A stretch of 41,927 bases of DNA. Origin: Pelomonas sp. Root405 (GTDB taxonomy: Bacteria; Pseudomonadota; Gammaproteobacteria; Burkholderiales; Burkholderiaceae_C). The translations under genes were made by a program, and so were the position numbers. Below, piece by piece: positions 15,612 through 24,868 of this stretch (the stretch's first letter is position 1; each line of letters opens with the position of its first letter). The stretch covers positions 632,007 to 673,933 of the forward strand of contig NZ_LMDU01000012.1 in the NCBI RefSeq assembly GCF_001425165.1, read 5' to 3'. A model generated the notes under the pieces. It had not been told where the DNA came from. It saw only the letters and a list, made by a program, of their open reading frames with translations, and made no database searches.

Positions 15612-18158
15612 ATGCCAGCACTCGGCAAAAGCTTCACAGACACCTGCGCGACCGCTGCTGCCCGCCTTGCCATGACGATCCTTGCCCTGACTGACCTTCC
15701 CCTGCCCAGCCACTGGGTCTGCCGCGCGCTCGACGATCCCCAAACGTTGGACGCCGTGCTGGCCGAGACCGACGGCTGGCACCACGCCGAGGTGCCTGGC
15801 AATGTTTACCAGGATCTTTTGCGGGAAGGCCTGATTCCGGATCCCCACCTCGCGATGAACGAGCGAGACGTGCAATGGGTCGCTCAGCGGGACTGGGTCT
15901 ACCGGCTGGACTTCGACTTGACCGCCCTGCCAGTTGACGGAGAACTGGACCTCGTCTGCGACGGCCTCGACACGTTTGCACAGGTCTGGTTGAACGGCCA
16001 CTGCATTCTGCGCAGCGACAACATGTTCGTGCCGCACCGCCTGCCGGTTCGGCAGTGGCTCAAGACCGGGGCCAACCGCCTGGTGCTGGTGTTCGAGTCG
16101 GCGCTGCGGCGCGGCCAAGCTGTCGAGGCCGAGCATGGCAAGCAGCCGCTCTGGAATGGCGACAGCAGCCGGCTTTATGTGCGCAAGGCGCCCTATCACT
16201 ACGGCTGGGACTGGGGCCCGGTGCTGCTGACGAGCGGCCCCTGGAAGCCTGTGCGCCTGCAGGCTTACTCGCGGCGTATCGCCGACGTGCAGACGCGTCT
16301 GCGTTGGGCGCCTGACGCGAGTGCCGTCACCGTCGCCGTCAGCGCCGAGCTCAGCGGTTCTGAAGCGCAGCTCGAAGGCCATGTCCTCCACGCCCTCTAC
16401 GCGCCCGATGGCCGTCAGTTGGCGAATCGCGCGGGCGGCGATGCCGACTTCCAGGTCGTCGACCCTCAGCTCTGGTGGCCGGCCGGGATGGGCGGGCAGC
16501 CGCTCTACCGGCTGGTGACCGAGCTGCGCGACGCCAGCGGCGCTGTGCTGGACCGCTGCGAACGCAAGCTTGGCCTGCGGCGCCTGGCGCTGTTGCAGCA
16601 ACCCATCGAGGCAGAGGCCGGCTCGTCATTTCATTTCAGCGTGAACGGCCGGGAGTTCTTCACCGGGGGCGCCAACTGGATCCCAGACGACAACCTGCTC
16701 AACCGCATCACGCCCGAGCGCTACCGCGAACGCGTGCAGCAGGCGCGCGACGCCAACATGGTGATGCTGCGGGTATGGGCCGGTGGTATCTATGAAGACG
16801 AAGCCTTCTACGACGCCTGCGACGAACTCGGCCTGCTCGTCTGGCAGGACTTCTTGTTCGCATGCGGCGTCTACCCCGCGCACGACGCCTTTGTCGAGAG
16901 CGTGAAACAGGAGGCGGTGGCCGCCATCAAGCGACTGCGCCACCGGGCCAGCCTAGCCCTCTGGTGCGGCAACAACGAGGACTATGCGATCGCCGAGACC
17001 TGCGGCCGCTACGGGCCCGACAAGCCGGACGACATGCCGGCCCGGCGCATCTACGAGAAGCTGCTGCCCGAGCTGTGCGCTGCGCTGGATCCGGACCGTC
17101 CTTACTGGCCCGGCAGCCCCTACTCGCCGGCCCAAGGCGAAGTGATCGTGTCCAGCGACGCGACGGTGGGCGACCGGCACACCTGGGAGGTCTGGCACGG
17201 GCAGATGGCGCCGTATGCGGACTATCACAAGTTCGAGGGACGCTTCGTCAGCGAGTTCGGCATGCAGTCCCACCCGTCTCTGCCTTTGCTGCAGCAGACG
17301 CTCGCCGCCGCCGACCAGCACCCGCACAGCGAGAGCCTGGCCTGGCACAACAAGGCCGGCTTGCAGATGATGGACGGCCACCGGCGGCTGGCGGTCTACT
17401 TGGCCGACACCTTGCGCGTCGGCCCCACGCTGGCCGACCAGGTCTACGGCACGCAGTTCGTGCAGGCCGAGGCGATGCGCTATGCCTACCAGGACTACCG
17501 CCGCCGCTGGCAACGCCAGGGCGCCCGGGCGGTGGGCGGCGCGCTGGTATGGCAGCTCAATGACTGCTGGCCTAGCACCAGCTGGGCACTGATCGATTCC
17601 AGCGGCACGGCCAAGCCCGCCTGGCATGCCGTGCGGCGCGCGCTCGCACCCATCGCGGTCGCCGCCCGCCAGACATCCGACGGATTGCGCGTCTGGGTCA
17701 TGTCGTCCTTGCCCGATGAACTGCCGGCCGCCCTGACAGTGCAACTGCACGACCTGCAAGGCCAGTTGCAAGGGCAAACGCAGACGGAATTGATCGTCAG
17801 GCCCAACGGCACGACCGAGGCGCTGCTAAAGCTTGACCTTCCTCCGACCCATGTCGTCGTGACGGCCCAGCTGCGCAACGGCGATGACGTGCTGGCGCGG
17901 GACAGCGCCTGGCCCGAGCCCTTCCGCTTTCGCGACCTGCCCGACGCAGGCCTGCTGGCACAGCGCGACGGCAACGCTTGGCTGTTCAGCGTGCAGCGCC
18001 CGCTCAAGGGGCTGTGGCTCAGCGCGCCGGGCGTGCAGTTCGCAGACAACTTCATCGACCTGATTCCCGGCGCGCCTGTTCGCGTCGGCATCCGTGGCGA
18101 TGCCAGCGCACTGACGAGCGCCGTCGCGCTGGCCCACCCGGCGCTGCAACTGGGCTGA
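15612..18158 (+). CDS. GH2 beta-mannosidase
   Basis: An 848-residue GH2-family beta-mannosidase that releases mannose from the non-reducing end of manno-oligosaccharides. The sugar-binding jelly roll occupies roughly residues 25-215 (with WLNG and the YHYGWDWGP segment typical of beta-mannosidases), an immunoglobulin-like domain follows, and the TIM barrel begins near 345. The acid/base is E456 in WCGNNED and the nucleophile E548 in FVSEFGMQ. There is no convincing signal peptide, so it probably acts on imported oligosaccharides in the cytoplasm. The first ATG (15612) has TGAGG in good position; an alternative ATG at 15672 lacks one. The receptor gene follows after 64 bases. Length and motifs are normal for the family. 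Confidence 0.93.
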   Translation: MPALGKSFTDTCATAAARLAMTILALTDLPLPSHWVCRALDDPQTLDAVLAETDGWHHAEVPGNVYQDLLREGLIPDPHLAMNERDVQWVAQRDWVYRLDFDLTALPVDGELDLVCDGLDTFAQVWLNGHCILRSDNMFVPHRLPVRQWLKTGANRLVLVFESALRRGQAVEAEHGKQPLWNGDSSRLYVRKAPYHYGWDWGPVLLTSGPWKPVRLQAYSRRIADVQTRLRWAPDASAVTVAVSAELSGSEAQLEGHVLHALYAPDGRQLANRAGGDADFQVVDPQLWWPAGMGGQPLYRLVTELRDASGAVLDRCERKLGLRRLALLQQPIEAEAGSSFHFSVNGREFFTGGANWIPDDNLLNRITPERYRERVQQARDANMVMLRVWAGGIYEDEAFYDACDELGLLVWQDFLFACGVYPAHDAFVESVKQEAVAAIKRLRHRASLALWCGNNEDYAIAETCGRYGPDKPDDMPARRIYEKLLPELCAALDPDRPYWPGSPYSPAQGEVIVSSDATVGDRHTWEVWHGQMAPYADYHKFEGRFVSEFGMQSHPSLPLLQQTLAAADQHPHSESLAWHNKAGLQMMDGHRRLAVYLADTLRVGPTLADQVYGTQFVQAEAMRYAYQDYRRRWQRQGARAVGGALVWQLNDCWPSTSWALIDSSGTAKPAWHAVRRALAPIAVAARQTSDGLRVWVMSSLPDELPAALTVQLHDLQGQLQGQTQTELIVRPNGTTEALLKLDLPPTHVVVTAQLRNGDDVLARDSAWPEPFRFRDLPDAGLLAQRDGNAWLFSVQRPLKGLWLSAPGVQFADNFIDLIPGAPVRVGIRGDASALTSAVALAHPALQLG

Positions 18159-18222
18159 TCCACGCCTTCCCGCATCACCCGCATTTCGTTCCCACCCACC
18201 GATAACACGAGGAGACACAGAG

Positions 18223-21200
18223 ATGAATAAACACCGGTTGCGTACTTCCCACGCGCTGACCGCCACCGCCGTGGCCAGCTCCCTGGCCTGCTGCCTGATG
18301 AGCGCCCATGCCCAACAAGCGCCGGCATCCGCCGAAGCAAAGTCTGAACAGCTGGAAACCGTGATCGTCACGGGCCTGCGCAAGTCGCAGGAGCGCGACA
18401 TCGACCTCAAGCGCGCTGCAGCGACCATCGTCGACTCGATCACGGCCCAGGACATCGGGAAGCTGCCCGACGCCACGATCACCGACTCACTGCAGCGCAT
18501 CAGCGGCGTGCAGATCCGCCGCGAGGCCGGCGAAGGCACCGCGGTCAACATCCGCGGCCTGCCCCAGGTGGGCACGCTGCTCAACGGTGAGGAGTTCATC
18601 ACCGCCGGCAGCATCACCAGCGTGCGGCCCAACTACTCGGACATTCCGTCCCAGCTCTTCGCGGGCGCCGACGTATACAAGTCGTCCACCGGCAAACTGC
18701 TCGGCGCCGGCATCTCGGGCACCGTCAACTTGCGCACCATCCGGCCGCTGGATCTGCGCAAGGGCTGGGTGACCTCCGTCGCAACCGAGTACGGTAACGG
18801 CGACAAGGTCGACGCCGCCAGCCCATCCGTGAACGGACTGGTGGCCTACACCGGCAACGGCATGGGTTTCCTGCTCGGCGCTGCAGTCAGCGACAGCAAC
18901 GGCTACACCGCTCGCGAAGGCAAGTTCGGCGGCGCCTTCAGCGTGCGAAATGAAGGCCTGGCTGGCGACACCTTCCGTGCCGACGGCGTGCCGCGCGGCA
19001 CGCCCGTCACCAATGCCGGCGGCACCGTCGTCGGGTATGACGTGAACGGCAACGGCACGGCCACCGACGCCTACATCAACGATGACGCGCACCGCTCTTT
19101 CAAGCGGAACATCCAGCGCAAGCGTGCGGGTGTAAATGCTGCCTTCCAGGCCGACGTCACCGACGCACTGCGCCTGACGGCCGAGGCCTTCTTCACCAAG
19201 CAGGACCAGTACGACCGCGGCGCGGGCCTCGAGATGAGCAACACCTCCTGGTCGGGCGCCCAGTTCACGCCGGGCAAGTCCTCGCCGAAGGTGCAGCTTC
19301 CCGCCGGCTATGGCGGCGGCAACGGCGGCTACACGCTCAACACTGTGCAGCGATACGACGTGCTGATTGCCAACCTCGACAGCCTGAGCGAAACAGCCGT
19401 CACCAAGGCCAAGTCCACCAACGCCAACGTCGAACTGGACTGGGACAACGGTGGCGCGCTCAAGCTTAAGGCCAGGGCGCTGTATGGCAAGGCCCACCGA
19501 AACCTTGACAACTCCTACGCCCAGTTCTCGCTGACCGATGGCAACCAGTGGTCCAACGGCATCGGCTACTACCCGCAAGGCACGCTGGCCTTCAACACGG
19601 GCGGCATCCGCTCCCTGACCGTGCCTGCTTCGGTGGACTACACGGGCGAGCATCCGCAGTGGGCCCTGCCGGCTTCGGTCACCAGCCGGTTCAGCGACCC
19701 GGCCAACTACGCCCTCAAGACCATCTCCTCGGAGAACAACAATCACGCGAACGTGAAGAGCCAGGCGCTGCGCCTCGATGGCAGCTATGAGTTCACCGCC
19801 AACACCAGCGTGGACTTCGGAATGCGCCATGGCAACCGCGAGGTCGACAACTTTGCCTTTGACCGCCTTGCGCCGGTCTACAAGGGCCAGAGCGCCAGCG
19901 ATCCAAATGGCTGCCTGGTCAAGTGGAAGGCCTTTGACGTGCGCCTGGATAACAGCGCCTGCACGGCAGGCAATGCCGCGGGCGCTTTCACGGCCGGCCT
20001 GACGCGCAAGATGAATGACCCGACGTTGCTCGGCCAGTATGGCCTGCTGCAGAACATGCCGGGCAACACCCCCGCCGTGTACGGCCTGAGCGCCAAGGCA
20101 ATGGACAACCCCGCGGCCTTCCATGAGCGGCTCTATCCGGGCGAGGTCGAGGCCATCAACCCGGGCCAGTCCTACAAGATTGAGTTCAAGCAGGATTCCT
20201 TCTACGTGCAGGGCAACACCAAGGGCTATCTGGGCGACATGCCCTGGAGCGCGAACCTGGGCGTGAAGCACATCAAGACAAAGTTCGATGTCCAACAGCA
20301 CGAGGTGGGCGCCAGCCGGCCTTACGGTGCTCCCGCCGCCGACCTCGGCGTGAACGTAAAGTCGCGCAGCTTCTCCGACACCTTGCCGGCGTTGAACTTC
20401 GTCATCGACCCGGTGAAGGACGTCAAAGTGCGCTTGGCCTATGCCAAGAACATGTCGCTGCTGGACCTTCAAAACTGGGGCGGTGGCCTGCGCCTGAACT
20501 ACGGCATCGACACCTCGGTCACGCCCAACATCTTCCGCGTGCTCAGCGGCAACCAGGACGGCAACCCCGACCTCGACCCGTGGCGCTCCAAGAACCTGGA
20601 CCTGTCCTTCGAGTGGTACAACCGCCCGGGTGGCCTTGTCAGCCTTGCTTTCTACAAGATCGACATTGCCACCTCCATCGGCACGGGATCAATCAACCGG
20701 CCCGACCTGCCGGACCTGGACGGCGTCGTGCGTCGTGGCGCCACGGTGCAGAGCGTGATTCAGCAGAAGGGCTCCAAGCTCAAGGGCATGGAGGTGAGCA
20801 CCAAACAACGGCTGGACTTCCTGCCGGGCTTGCTGTCTGGCCTGGGTGTCGAGGCCACTGCCACGCTGTCGCTGGCAGACACGCAGGGCAACGACCTCGC
20901 GGGCAACAAAGTCCTGTTCGGTGACAACTCGCGAATCCAAACCAACCTGGTGCTCTGGTACGAGCGCAATGGCCTGCAGGTGCGCCTGGCACACAACCAC
21001 CGCTCTAAGCGAGCAGACCAAAACAACTACCAGGGCTGGACGGGCCTGACGCTGTACCAGGCGGCCACCAACTATGTGGACGCATCGGTGTCGTATGACG
21101 TCAATTCGAAGTTCACGGTCTATGGCCAGGTGTCCAACCTGACCAATGAGTACGACCGCTTTTACGTGACCTGGGACGACCAGAAGGCCTGGAACAACGT

Positions 21201-21243
21201 CTACGAGCGCAAGTACGTGGTCGGTGTACGCGCCAAGTTCTGA
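18223..21243 (+). CDS. TonB-dependent outer-membrane receptor (mannooligosaccharide uptake)
   Basis: A 1006-residue TonB-dependent receptor of the large Caulobacter-type sugar-transporting group. A signal peptide ends near AHA-Q (residue 30), the likely TonB box is ETVIVTG (residues 46-52), and the plug contains DIGKLPDATITDSLQRI and VNIRGLP; the rest is a beta-barrel ending in VGVRAKF with a C-terminal Phe. The ATG at 18223 has GAGGAG eight bases upstream. Position between the beta-mannosidase and a GH26 lipoprotein makes manno-oligosaccharides the likely cargo, powered by TonB/ExbBD encoded elsewhere. The 139-base gap before the next gene carries a stable hairpin that may set relative expression. 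Confidence 0.93.
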   Translation: MNKHRLRTSHALTATAVASSLACCLMSAHAQQAPASAEAKSEQLETVIVTGLRKSQERDIDLKRAAATIVDSITAQDIGKLPDATITDSLQRISGVQIRREAGEGTAVNIRGLPQVGTLLNGEEFITAGSITSVRPNYSDIPSQLFAGADVYKSSTGKLLGAGISGTVNLRTIRPLDLRKGWVTSVATEYGNGDKVDAASPSVNGLVAYTGNGMGFLLGAAVSDSNGYTAREGKFGGAFSVRNEGLAGDTFRADGVPRGTPVTNAGGTVVGYDVNGNGTATDAYINDDAHRSFKRNIQRKRAGVNAAFQADVTDALRLTAEAFFTKQDQYDRGAGLEMSNTSWSGAQFTPGKSSPKVQLPAGYGGGNGGYTLNTVQRYDVLIANLDSLSETAVTKAKSTNANVELDWDNGGALKLKARALYGKAHRNLDNSYAQFSLTDGNQWSNGIGYYPQGTLAFNTGGIRSLTVPASVDYTGEHPQWALPASVTSRFSDPANYALKTISSENNNHANVKSQALRLDGSYEFTANTSVDFGMRHGNREVDNFAFDRLAPVYKGQSASDPNGCLVKWKAFDVRLDNSACTAGNAAGAFTAGLTRKMNDPTLLGQYGLLQNMPGNTPAVYGLSAKAMDNPAAFHERLYPGEVEAINPGQSYKIEFKQDSFYVQGNTKGYLGDMPWSANLGVKHIKTKFDVQQHEVGASRPYGAPAADLGVNVKSRSFSDTLPALNFVIDPVKDVKVRLAYAKNMSLLDLQNWGGGLRLNYGIDTSVTPNIFRVLSGNQDGNPDLDPWRSKNLDLSFEWYNRPGGLVSLAFYKIDIATSIGTGSINRPDLPDLDGVVRRGATVQSVIQQKGSKLKGMEVSTKQRLDFLPGLLSGLGVEATATLSLADTQGNDLAGNKVLFGDNSRIQTNLVLWYERNGLQVRLAHNHRSKRADQNNYQGWTGLTLYQAATNYVDASVSYDVNSKFTVYGQVSNLTNEYDRFYVTWDDQKAWNNVYERKYVVGVRAKF

Positions 21244-21257
21244 CACCCGTGCCGGCA

Positions 21258-21289
21258 GCCCTCAGCCGCGAGTGAAGCCGGCTGAGGGC
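21258..21289 (+). other. Intercistronic stem-loop after the receptor gene
   Basis: An 11-base perfect stem (GCCCTCAGCCG at 21258-21268 with its complement at 21279-21289) closes a 10-base loop, 15 bases after the receptor stop codon. No run of T follows, so it is not a standard intrinsic terminator. It may protect the receptor mRNA 3' end or lower read-through into the GH26 gene. Confidence 0.6.
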
Positions 21290-21382
21290 GATCCGCGAGA
21301 CAAATAGAGCAGGACCCGGGCCGCTGGTGAAGCGGCTCTGGCCGGACTCGCCTTCTCGCATCCCAACTCCTTGAGGACAAAA

Positions 21383-22483
21383 ATGAAGACCGAGAGACTC
21401 CCAGCACTCGCCGCAGCTTTTGCGGTAGCAGCATCACTTGCGGCCTGCGGTGGCGGCGGCAGTGATCTGGACAACAACCCGACAGCGCCACCAGCCCCCT
21501 TCGTGGCAGCGCCAGCACCGGCCCCCACACCCGCCCCTGCACCCGCACCCGGTCCATCCGCCGCAGCCCCGGTCAAGAAAAAGATCCTTGATTTCATTAC
21601 CAGCATCTCCGGCACGAAGACGCTGATGGGCGCGCATAACAAGAACTCGCCCACGCCTTTCAGCGACTCCGCCCGTGTGGAAGCCATCACCGGGAAACCG
21701 TCTGCCCTGTGGAGCGGAGACTTTCTTTTTGGGAGCACCTACGTCAACGCGCGCGGCACGATGATCGCCGAAGCTAAGAAGCAGTTTGAGAAGGGCGCGC
21801 TGGTCAATCTTCTCTATCACGCCTGCGCCCCCACTCGCGACGAGATGTGCAGTTGGGACGACATCGGCGGCGCCAACCCCGAGAAGCTCACCGATGCGCA
21901 GTTCAAGGACCTGCTGACGCCCGGGACAACGCTGCACAAGAACTGGATCGGCCGCCTGGATACGTTGGCCAGCTACTTCCAGCAGCTGGAAGATGCCGGC
22001 GTCGTCGTCATGTTCCGCCCCTTCCATGAGATGAACCAATGCGTTTTCTGGTGGGCCTGCCACACCGGCACGTACAGCACGCCGGCGCTGTACCGCATGA
22101 CGCACGACTACCTCACGAAGACCAAGGGGCTGGACAACATCATCTGGGTCTGGAACGTCCAGGACTTTGATTCGCTGGGTACGGACGTCGACACCTACAA
22201 CCCAGGTGCCGAGTACTTCGACATCGCGTCACTGGACATCTACATGAAGGGCTACACCGACTTCAACTACCAGACCATGCTGCGCGCCGCGGCCGGCAAG
22301 CCGATCGCCATCGGCGAGAACCAATACGTGCCGACGGCCGAACAGCTCGCTGCTCAGCCGAAGTGGGTGTTCCAGATGCTTTGGCCCGACTTCATCGACG
22401 ACCCGCGCAACAAGACGGCGCTGCCTGTGCTCTACAGCTCGCCGAACGCATTGACGCTGGACCAGATGCCGGGTTGGAAGTGA
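21383..22483 (+). CDS. GH26 beta-mannanase, lipoprotein
   Basis: A 366-residue GH26 enzyme predicted to be an outer-membrane lipoprotein. The signal ends in the lipobox LAAC with C22 as the lipidated cysteine, followed by GGGGSD and a Pro/Ala linker (residues ~34-64) that spaces the catalytic domain from the membrane. GH26 residues are E216 (acid/base, FRPFHEMN) and E312 (nucleophile, IAIGENQ). The catalytic domain is strongly similar to residues 328-633 of the secreted GH26 at 11239, but there are no lectin domains. TTGAGGAC upstream of the ATG at 21383 provides the ribosome site; a TTG twelve bases earlier is less likely. Following the receptor gene, it likely trims chains at the surface or in the periplasm for uptake. 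Confidence 0.93.
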   Translation: MKTERLPALAAAFAVAASLAACGGGGSDLDNNPTAPPAPFVAAPAPAPTPAPAPAPGPSAAAPVKKKILDFITSISGTKTLMGAHNKNSPTPFSDSARVEAITGKPSALWSGDFLFGSTYVNARGTMIAEAKKQFEKGALVNLLYHACAPTRDEMCSWDDIGGANPEKLTDAQFKDLLTPGTTLHKNWIGRLDTLASYFQQLEDAGVVVMFRPFHEMNQCVFWWACHTGTYSTPALYRMTHDYLTKTKGLDNIIWVWNVQDFDSLGTDVDTYNPGAEYFDIASLDIYMKGYTDFNYQTMLRAAAGKPIAIGENQYVPTAEQLAAQPKWVFQMLWPDFIDDPRNKTALPVLYSSPNALTLDQMPGWK

Positions 22484-22492
22484 GTGAACCGA

Positions 22493-22530
22493 ACTGATCG
22501 GCACGCAAGCGACGTGCTGATCGGTATTTT
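22493..22530 (+). terminator. Intrinsic terminator after the GH26 lipoprotein gene
   Basis: A stem of ten pairs (GATCGGCACG at 22496-22505 with CGTGCTGATC at 22513-22522, one G-T wobble) can be extended by three more pairs outward and closes a seven-base loop. GGTATTTT follows. It lies 13 bases after the stop codon, so the beta-mannosidase/receptor/GH26 unit probably ends here and the isomerase gene has its own promoter. Confidence 0.65.
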
Positions 22531-22617
22531 GCTCAAGTGGCCTTCGTCCGGTTTCGCATCGGCCGAGGGCTTTCTGTCAGCAGCACCGTCAAGCCCTGAT
22601 CCTATACAGAAGCACGC

Positions 22618-23847
22618 ATGAATTCGCATCTGCCCAACTTCCGTGATCCTCAGTTCCTGCAAGCCCACATGCGCCACACCCTGGCGTTCTACGCGCCTCG
22701 CGCGAAGGACCCCAGCGGCGGCTGCTTCCAGTTCTTCAAGGACGACGGCACCGTGTATGACCGGCGCACCCGCCACCTCGTCAGCAGCACGCGTTTTGTT
22801 TTCAACCATGCGCTGGCTTGGCGTTGGTTCGGCGGCTTGCGGACAGACGTGGCCCATGCATTGGCCTTCGTCAACGCCGCCCATGCCCAACCGCACGGGG
22901 GCTATGCCTGGACGCTGGACTGGCATGACGGCCAGGCCACGGTGACCGACGGTACTCACCACTGCTATGGCCTGGCGTTCGTGTTGCTTTCCAACGCCCA
23001 TGCTGCGGAGGCCGGCGCGGCCGGCGCTCTGGACGGCATCGCCACGACGTTCGACCTGATGGAGCGACGCTTTTGGGAGCCGGCCCACGGGCTCTATGCA
23101 GACGAAGCGACTCCCGATTGGCAGGTTGGCACTTACCGCGGCCAGAACGCCAACATGCACGCCTGCGAAGCCATGCTGGCCGCCCATGCCGCTACGGGCG
23201 AAGCACGCTACCTCAACCGTGCGTTGACACTCGCGACCTCCATCGCGCAGCGCCAGGCGTCGCTCGCCGGCGGCCTGGTCTGGGAGCACTACAAAGTCGA
23301 CTGGTCGCCCGACTGGGACTACAACCGCGACGACAAGACCAACATCTTTCGCCCCTGGGGCTTCCAGACCGGCCACCTGACCGAATGGGCCAAGCTGCTG
23401 CTGATGCTGGAGCGGCGCCTCGGCGATTCGGCGCCGGCATGGCTCGTCTCCACGGCTCGGCACTTCTTCGATACGGCCATGCGACACGGTTGGGACGCGG
23501 CGCATGGCGGCCTGGTCTACGGCTTCGCTCCCGGTGGAGAGGTCTGTGACGGCGATAAGTACTTCTGGGTCCAGGCCGAAAGCCTTGCTGCGGCGGCCTG
23601 GTTGGCCGTGCGCACGCACGACAACACCTATTGGCAGTGGTACGACCGACTCTGGGCCTATGCCTGGCAGCACTTCGTCGACCACGAGCACGGCGCCTGG
23701 TACCGCATCCTCGCGCCTGACAACGCCAAGGTCACCGACGAGAAGAGCCCGGCCGGCAAGACCGACTATCACACCATGGGTGCCTGCCAGGATGTGCTGG
23801 CCGCCCTCGGCGTGTCGCCCGACACCATCTTGCGAGTTGCCGCATGA
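22618..23847 (+). CDS. AGE-family sugar isomerase/epimerase, probable mannose isomerase
   Basis: A 409-residue (alpha/alpha)6-barrel protein of the N-acylglucosamine 2-epimerase superfamily, which includes mannose isomerase and cellobiose 2-epimerase. Recognisable segments are GTHHCYGLAF (near residue 115), the Asn/His-rich GQNANMHACEA (near 176-186) and the hallmark GHLTEW (252-257) with H253 and E256. Length is normal. Its four-base ATGA overlap with a fructokinase gene makes conversion of mannose to fructose the most likely reaction, since the product feeds the kinase. A role as mannobiose 2-epimerase cannot be excluded. The start has only a weak ribosome site; the protein begins at the usual place for the family. 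Cytoplasmic. Confidence 0.88.
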   Translation: MNSHLPNFRDPQFLQAHMRHTLAFYAPRAKDPSGGCFQFFKDDGTVYDRRTRHLVSSTRFVFNHALAWRWFGGLRTDVAHALAFVNAAHAQPHGGYAWTLDWHDGQATVTDGTHHCYGLAFVLLSNAHAAEAGAAGALDGIATTFDLMERRFWEPAHGLYADEATPDWQVGTYRGQNANMHACEAMLAAHAATGEARYLNRALTLATSIAQRQASLAGGLVWEHYKVDWSPDWDYNRDDKTNIFRPWGFQTGHLTEWAKLLLMLERRLGDSAPAWLVSTARHFFDTAMRHGWDAAHGGLVYGFAPGGEVCDGDKYFWVQAESLAAAAWLAVRTHDNTYWQWYDRLWAYAWQHFVDHEHGAWYRILAPDNAKVTDEKSPAGKTDYHTMGACQDVLAALGVSPDTILRVAA

Positions 23848-24740
23848 CGGCCCCTGTCCTCATCAGCTTTGGCGAGGCGCTGACCGACCTCGTGACCGAC
23901 GGTGCGGGCCGCTTCCGCGCACTGTGTGGAGGAGCACCGTGGAATGTCGCGCGGGCCTGCAGCGCCTTGGGGCTACCTTCCGCTTGGGCGGGCGCGATCA
24001 GCTCGGACAGCTTTGGCGATGCCCTTTATGAGGCGAGCCGAGCCGCGGGTCTCGATACCCGGTTCATCCAGCGCATTACGGGCCTCCCGCCGCTGCTGGC
24101 CGTCGTCGACCGGATCGATCCGCCAAACTACTTCTTCATCGGCGAGCGCAGCGCCGACCTTGCTTTCGATCCGGCTCTGCTGCCGCTCGACTGGGCGGCG
24201 CAGGCGCGCTGGGCTTTGTTTGGCGGCATCAGCCTGGTGCGCGAGCCGTTGGGTGGGTTGCTGGAAGATGTCGCAAAGTCCTTGCCACCTTCTGTGCGCC
24301 TGGCCTTCGACCCCAATCACCGGGTGCTCATGAAGCCTCAGGACCTGCCACGCCTTGAGCGCTTCGTGCGACGCGCCTCGGTGGTCAAGCTCAGCGATGA
24401 GGACCTGTCCGGCTACTTCCCTGGGCGACCGCCGCAAGCGTCGCTGACCTTGCTGCGCGAGGCCAATCCGCACGCCACCTGGCTCTACACCCAGGGCGCC
24501 GGCGGCATGACTCTCTTAGCTCCCGGGCAGGAGCCCATCAGCCGCCCGCCGCTGCCGGTCCATTTGGTCGACACCGTGGGTGCAGGCGATGCCAGCATGG
24601 CGGGCTTATTGCTGGCGCTGGATCTGCAGCTGCCTCCAGCGCAGCAACTCGCCCACGCTCTCGCTGCGGCCAGTCTGGCGTGCAGCCGCGCGGGGGCCGC
24701 AGCCCCCACCCGTGCCGAATTGGACGCTGCGTTGAGCTGA
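23844..24740 (+). CDS. PfkB-family fructokinase
   Basis: A 298-residue ribokinase-family sugar kinase predicted to phosphorylate fructose. The N-terminal substrate-binding motif GGAPWNVARA is near residues 30-40 and the PfkB signature DTVGAGD is at 243-249, with D249 the catalytic base. The ATG overlaps the stop of the isomerase gene (ATGA), so expression is coupled. Together they form a route mannose to fructose to fructose-6-phosphate that avoids mannose-6-phosphate isomerase. A mannokinase activity would also fit the locus but PfkB proteins with GGAPWN are mostly fructokinases. Confidence 0.9.
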   Translation: MTAPVLISFGEALTDLVTDGAGRFRALCGGAPWNVARACSALGLPSAWAGAISSDSFGDALYEASRAAGLDTRFIQRITGLPPLLAVVDRIDPPNYFFIGERSADLAFDPALLPLDWAAQARWALFGGISLVREPLGGLLEDVAKSLPPSVRLAFDPNHRVLMKPQDLPRLERFVRRASVVKLSDEDLSGYFPGRPPQASLTLLREANPHATWLYTQGAGGMTLLAPGQEPISRPPLPVHLVDTVGAGDASMAGLLLALDLQLPPAQQLAHALAAASLACSRAGAAAPTRAELDAALS

Positions 24741-24750
24741 CAGTCGGCGG

Positions 24751-24868
24751 CAATTGTTTTAGTAATCATATAAACATCCCGCAAATGATCTGGAGCTTTC
24801 CCCCATGAAGGTACTCTGCGATGTCACAATGCTTGTCTGATGTTTATCAAACAAGCAGGGATGTAGGC
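24751..24868 (+). promoter_or_regulatory. Promoter/operator region of the LacI gene
   Basis: This AT-rich gap contains TGTTT and TAAACA facing each other (24755-24776), and, just before the chosen start codon, GCTTGT (24831-24836) with its complement ACAAGC (24851-24856) enclosing TGAT-GTTT-ATCA (24839-24850). The second element overlaps the expected ribosome-site region, suggesting autorepression by the LacI protein. Confidence 0.5.

Noticed and set aside
18487..20472. Minus-strand open frame of over 600 codons opposite the TonB-dependent receptor
   Set aside because: Shadow frame caused by GC-rich third positions; composition is Val/Gly/Ala/His-rich and no family is recognisable.
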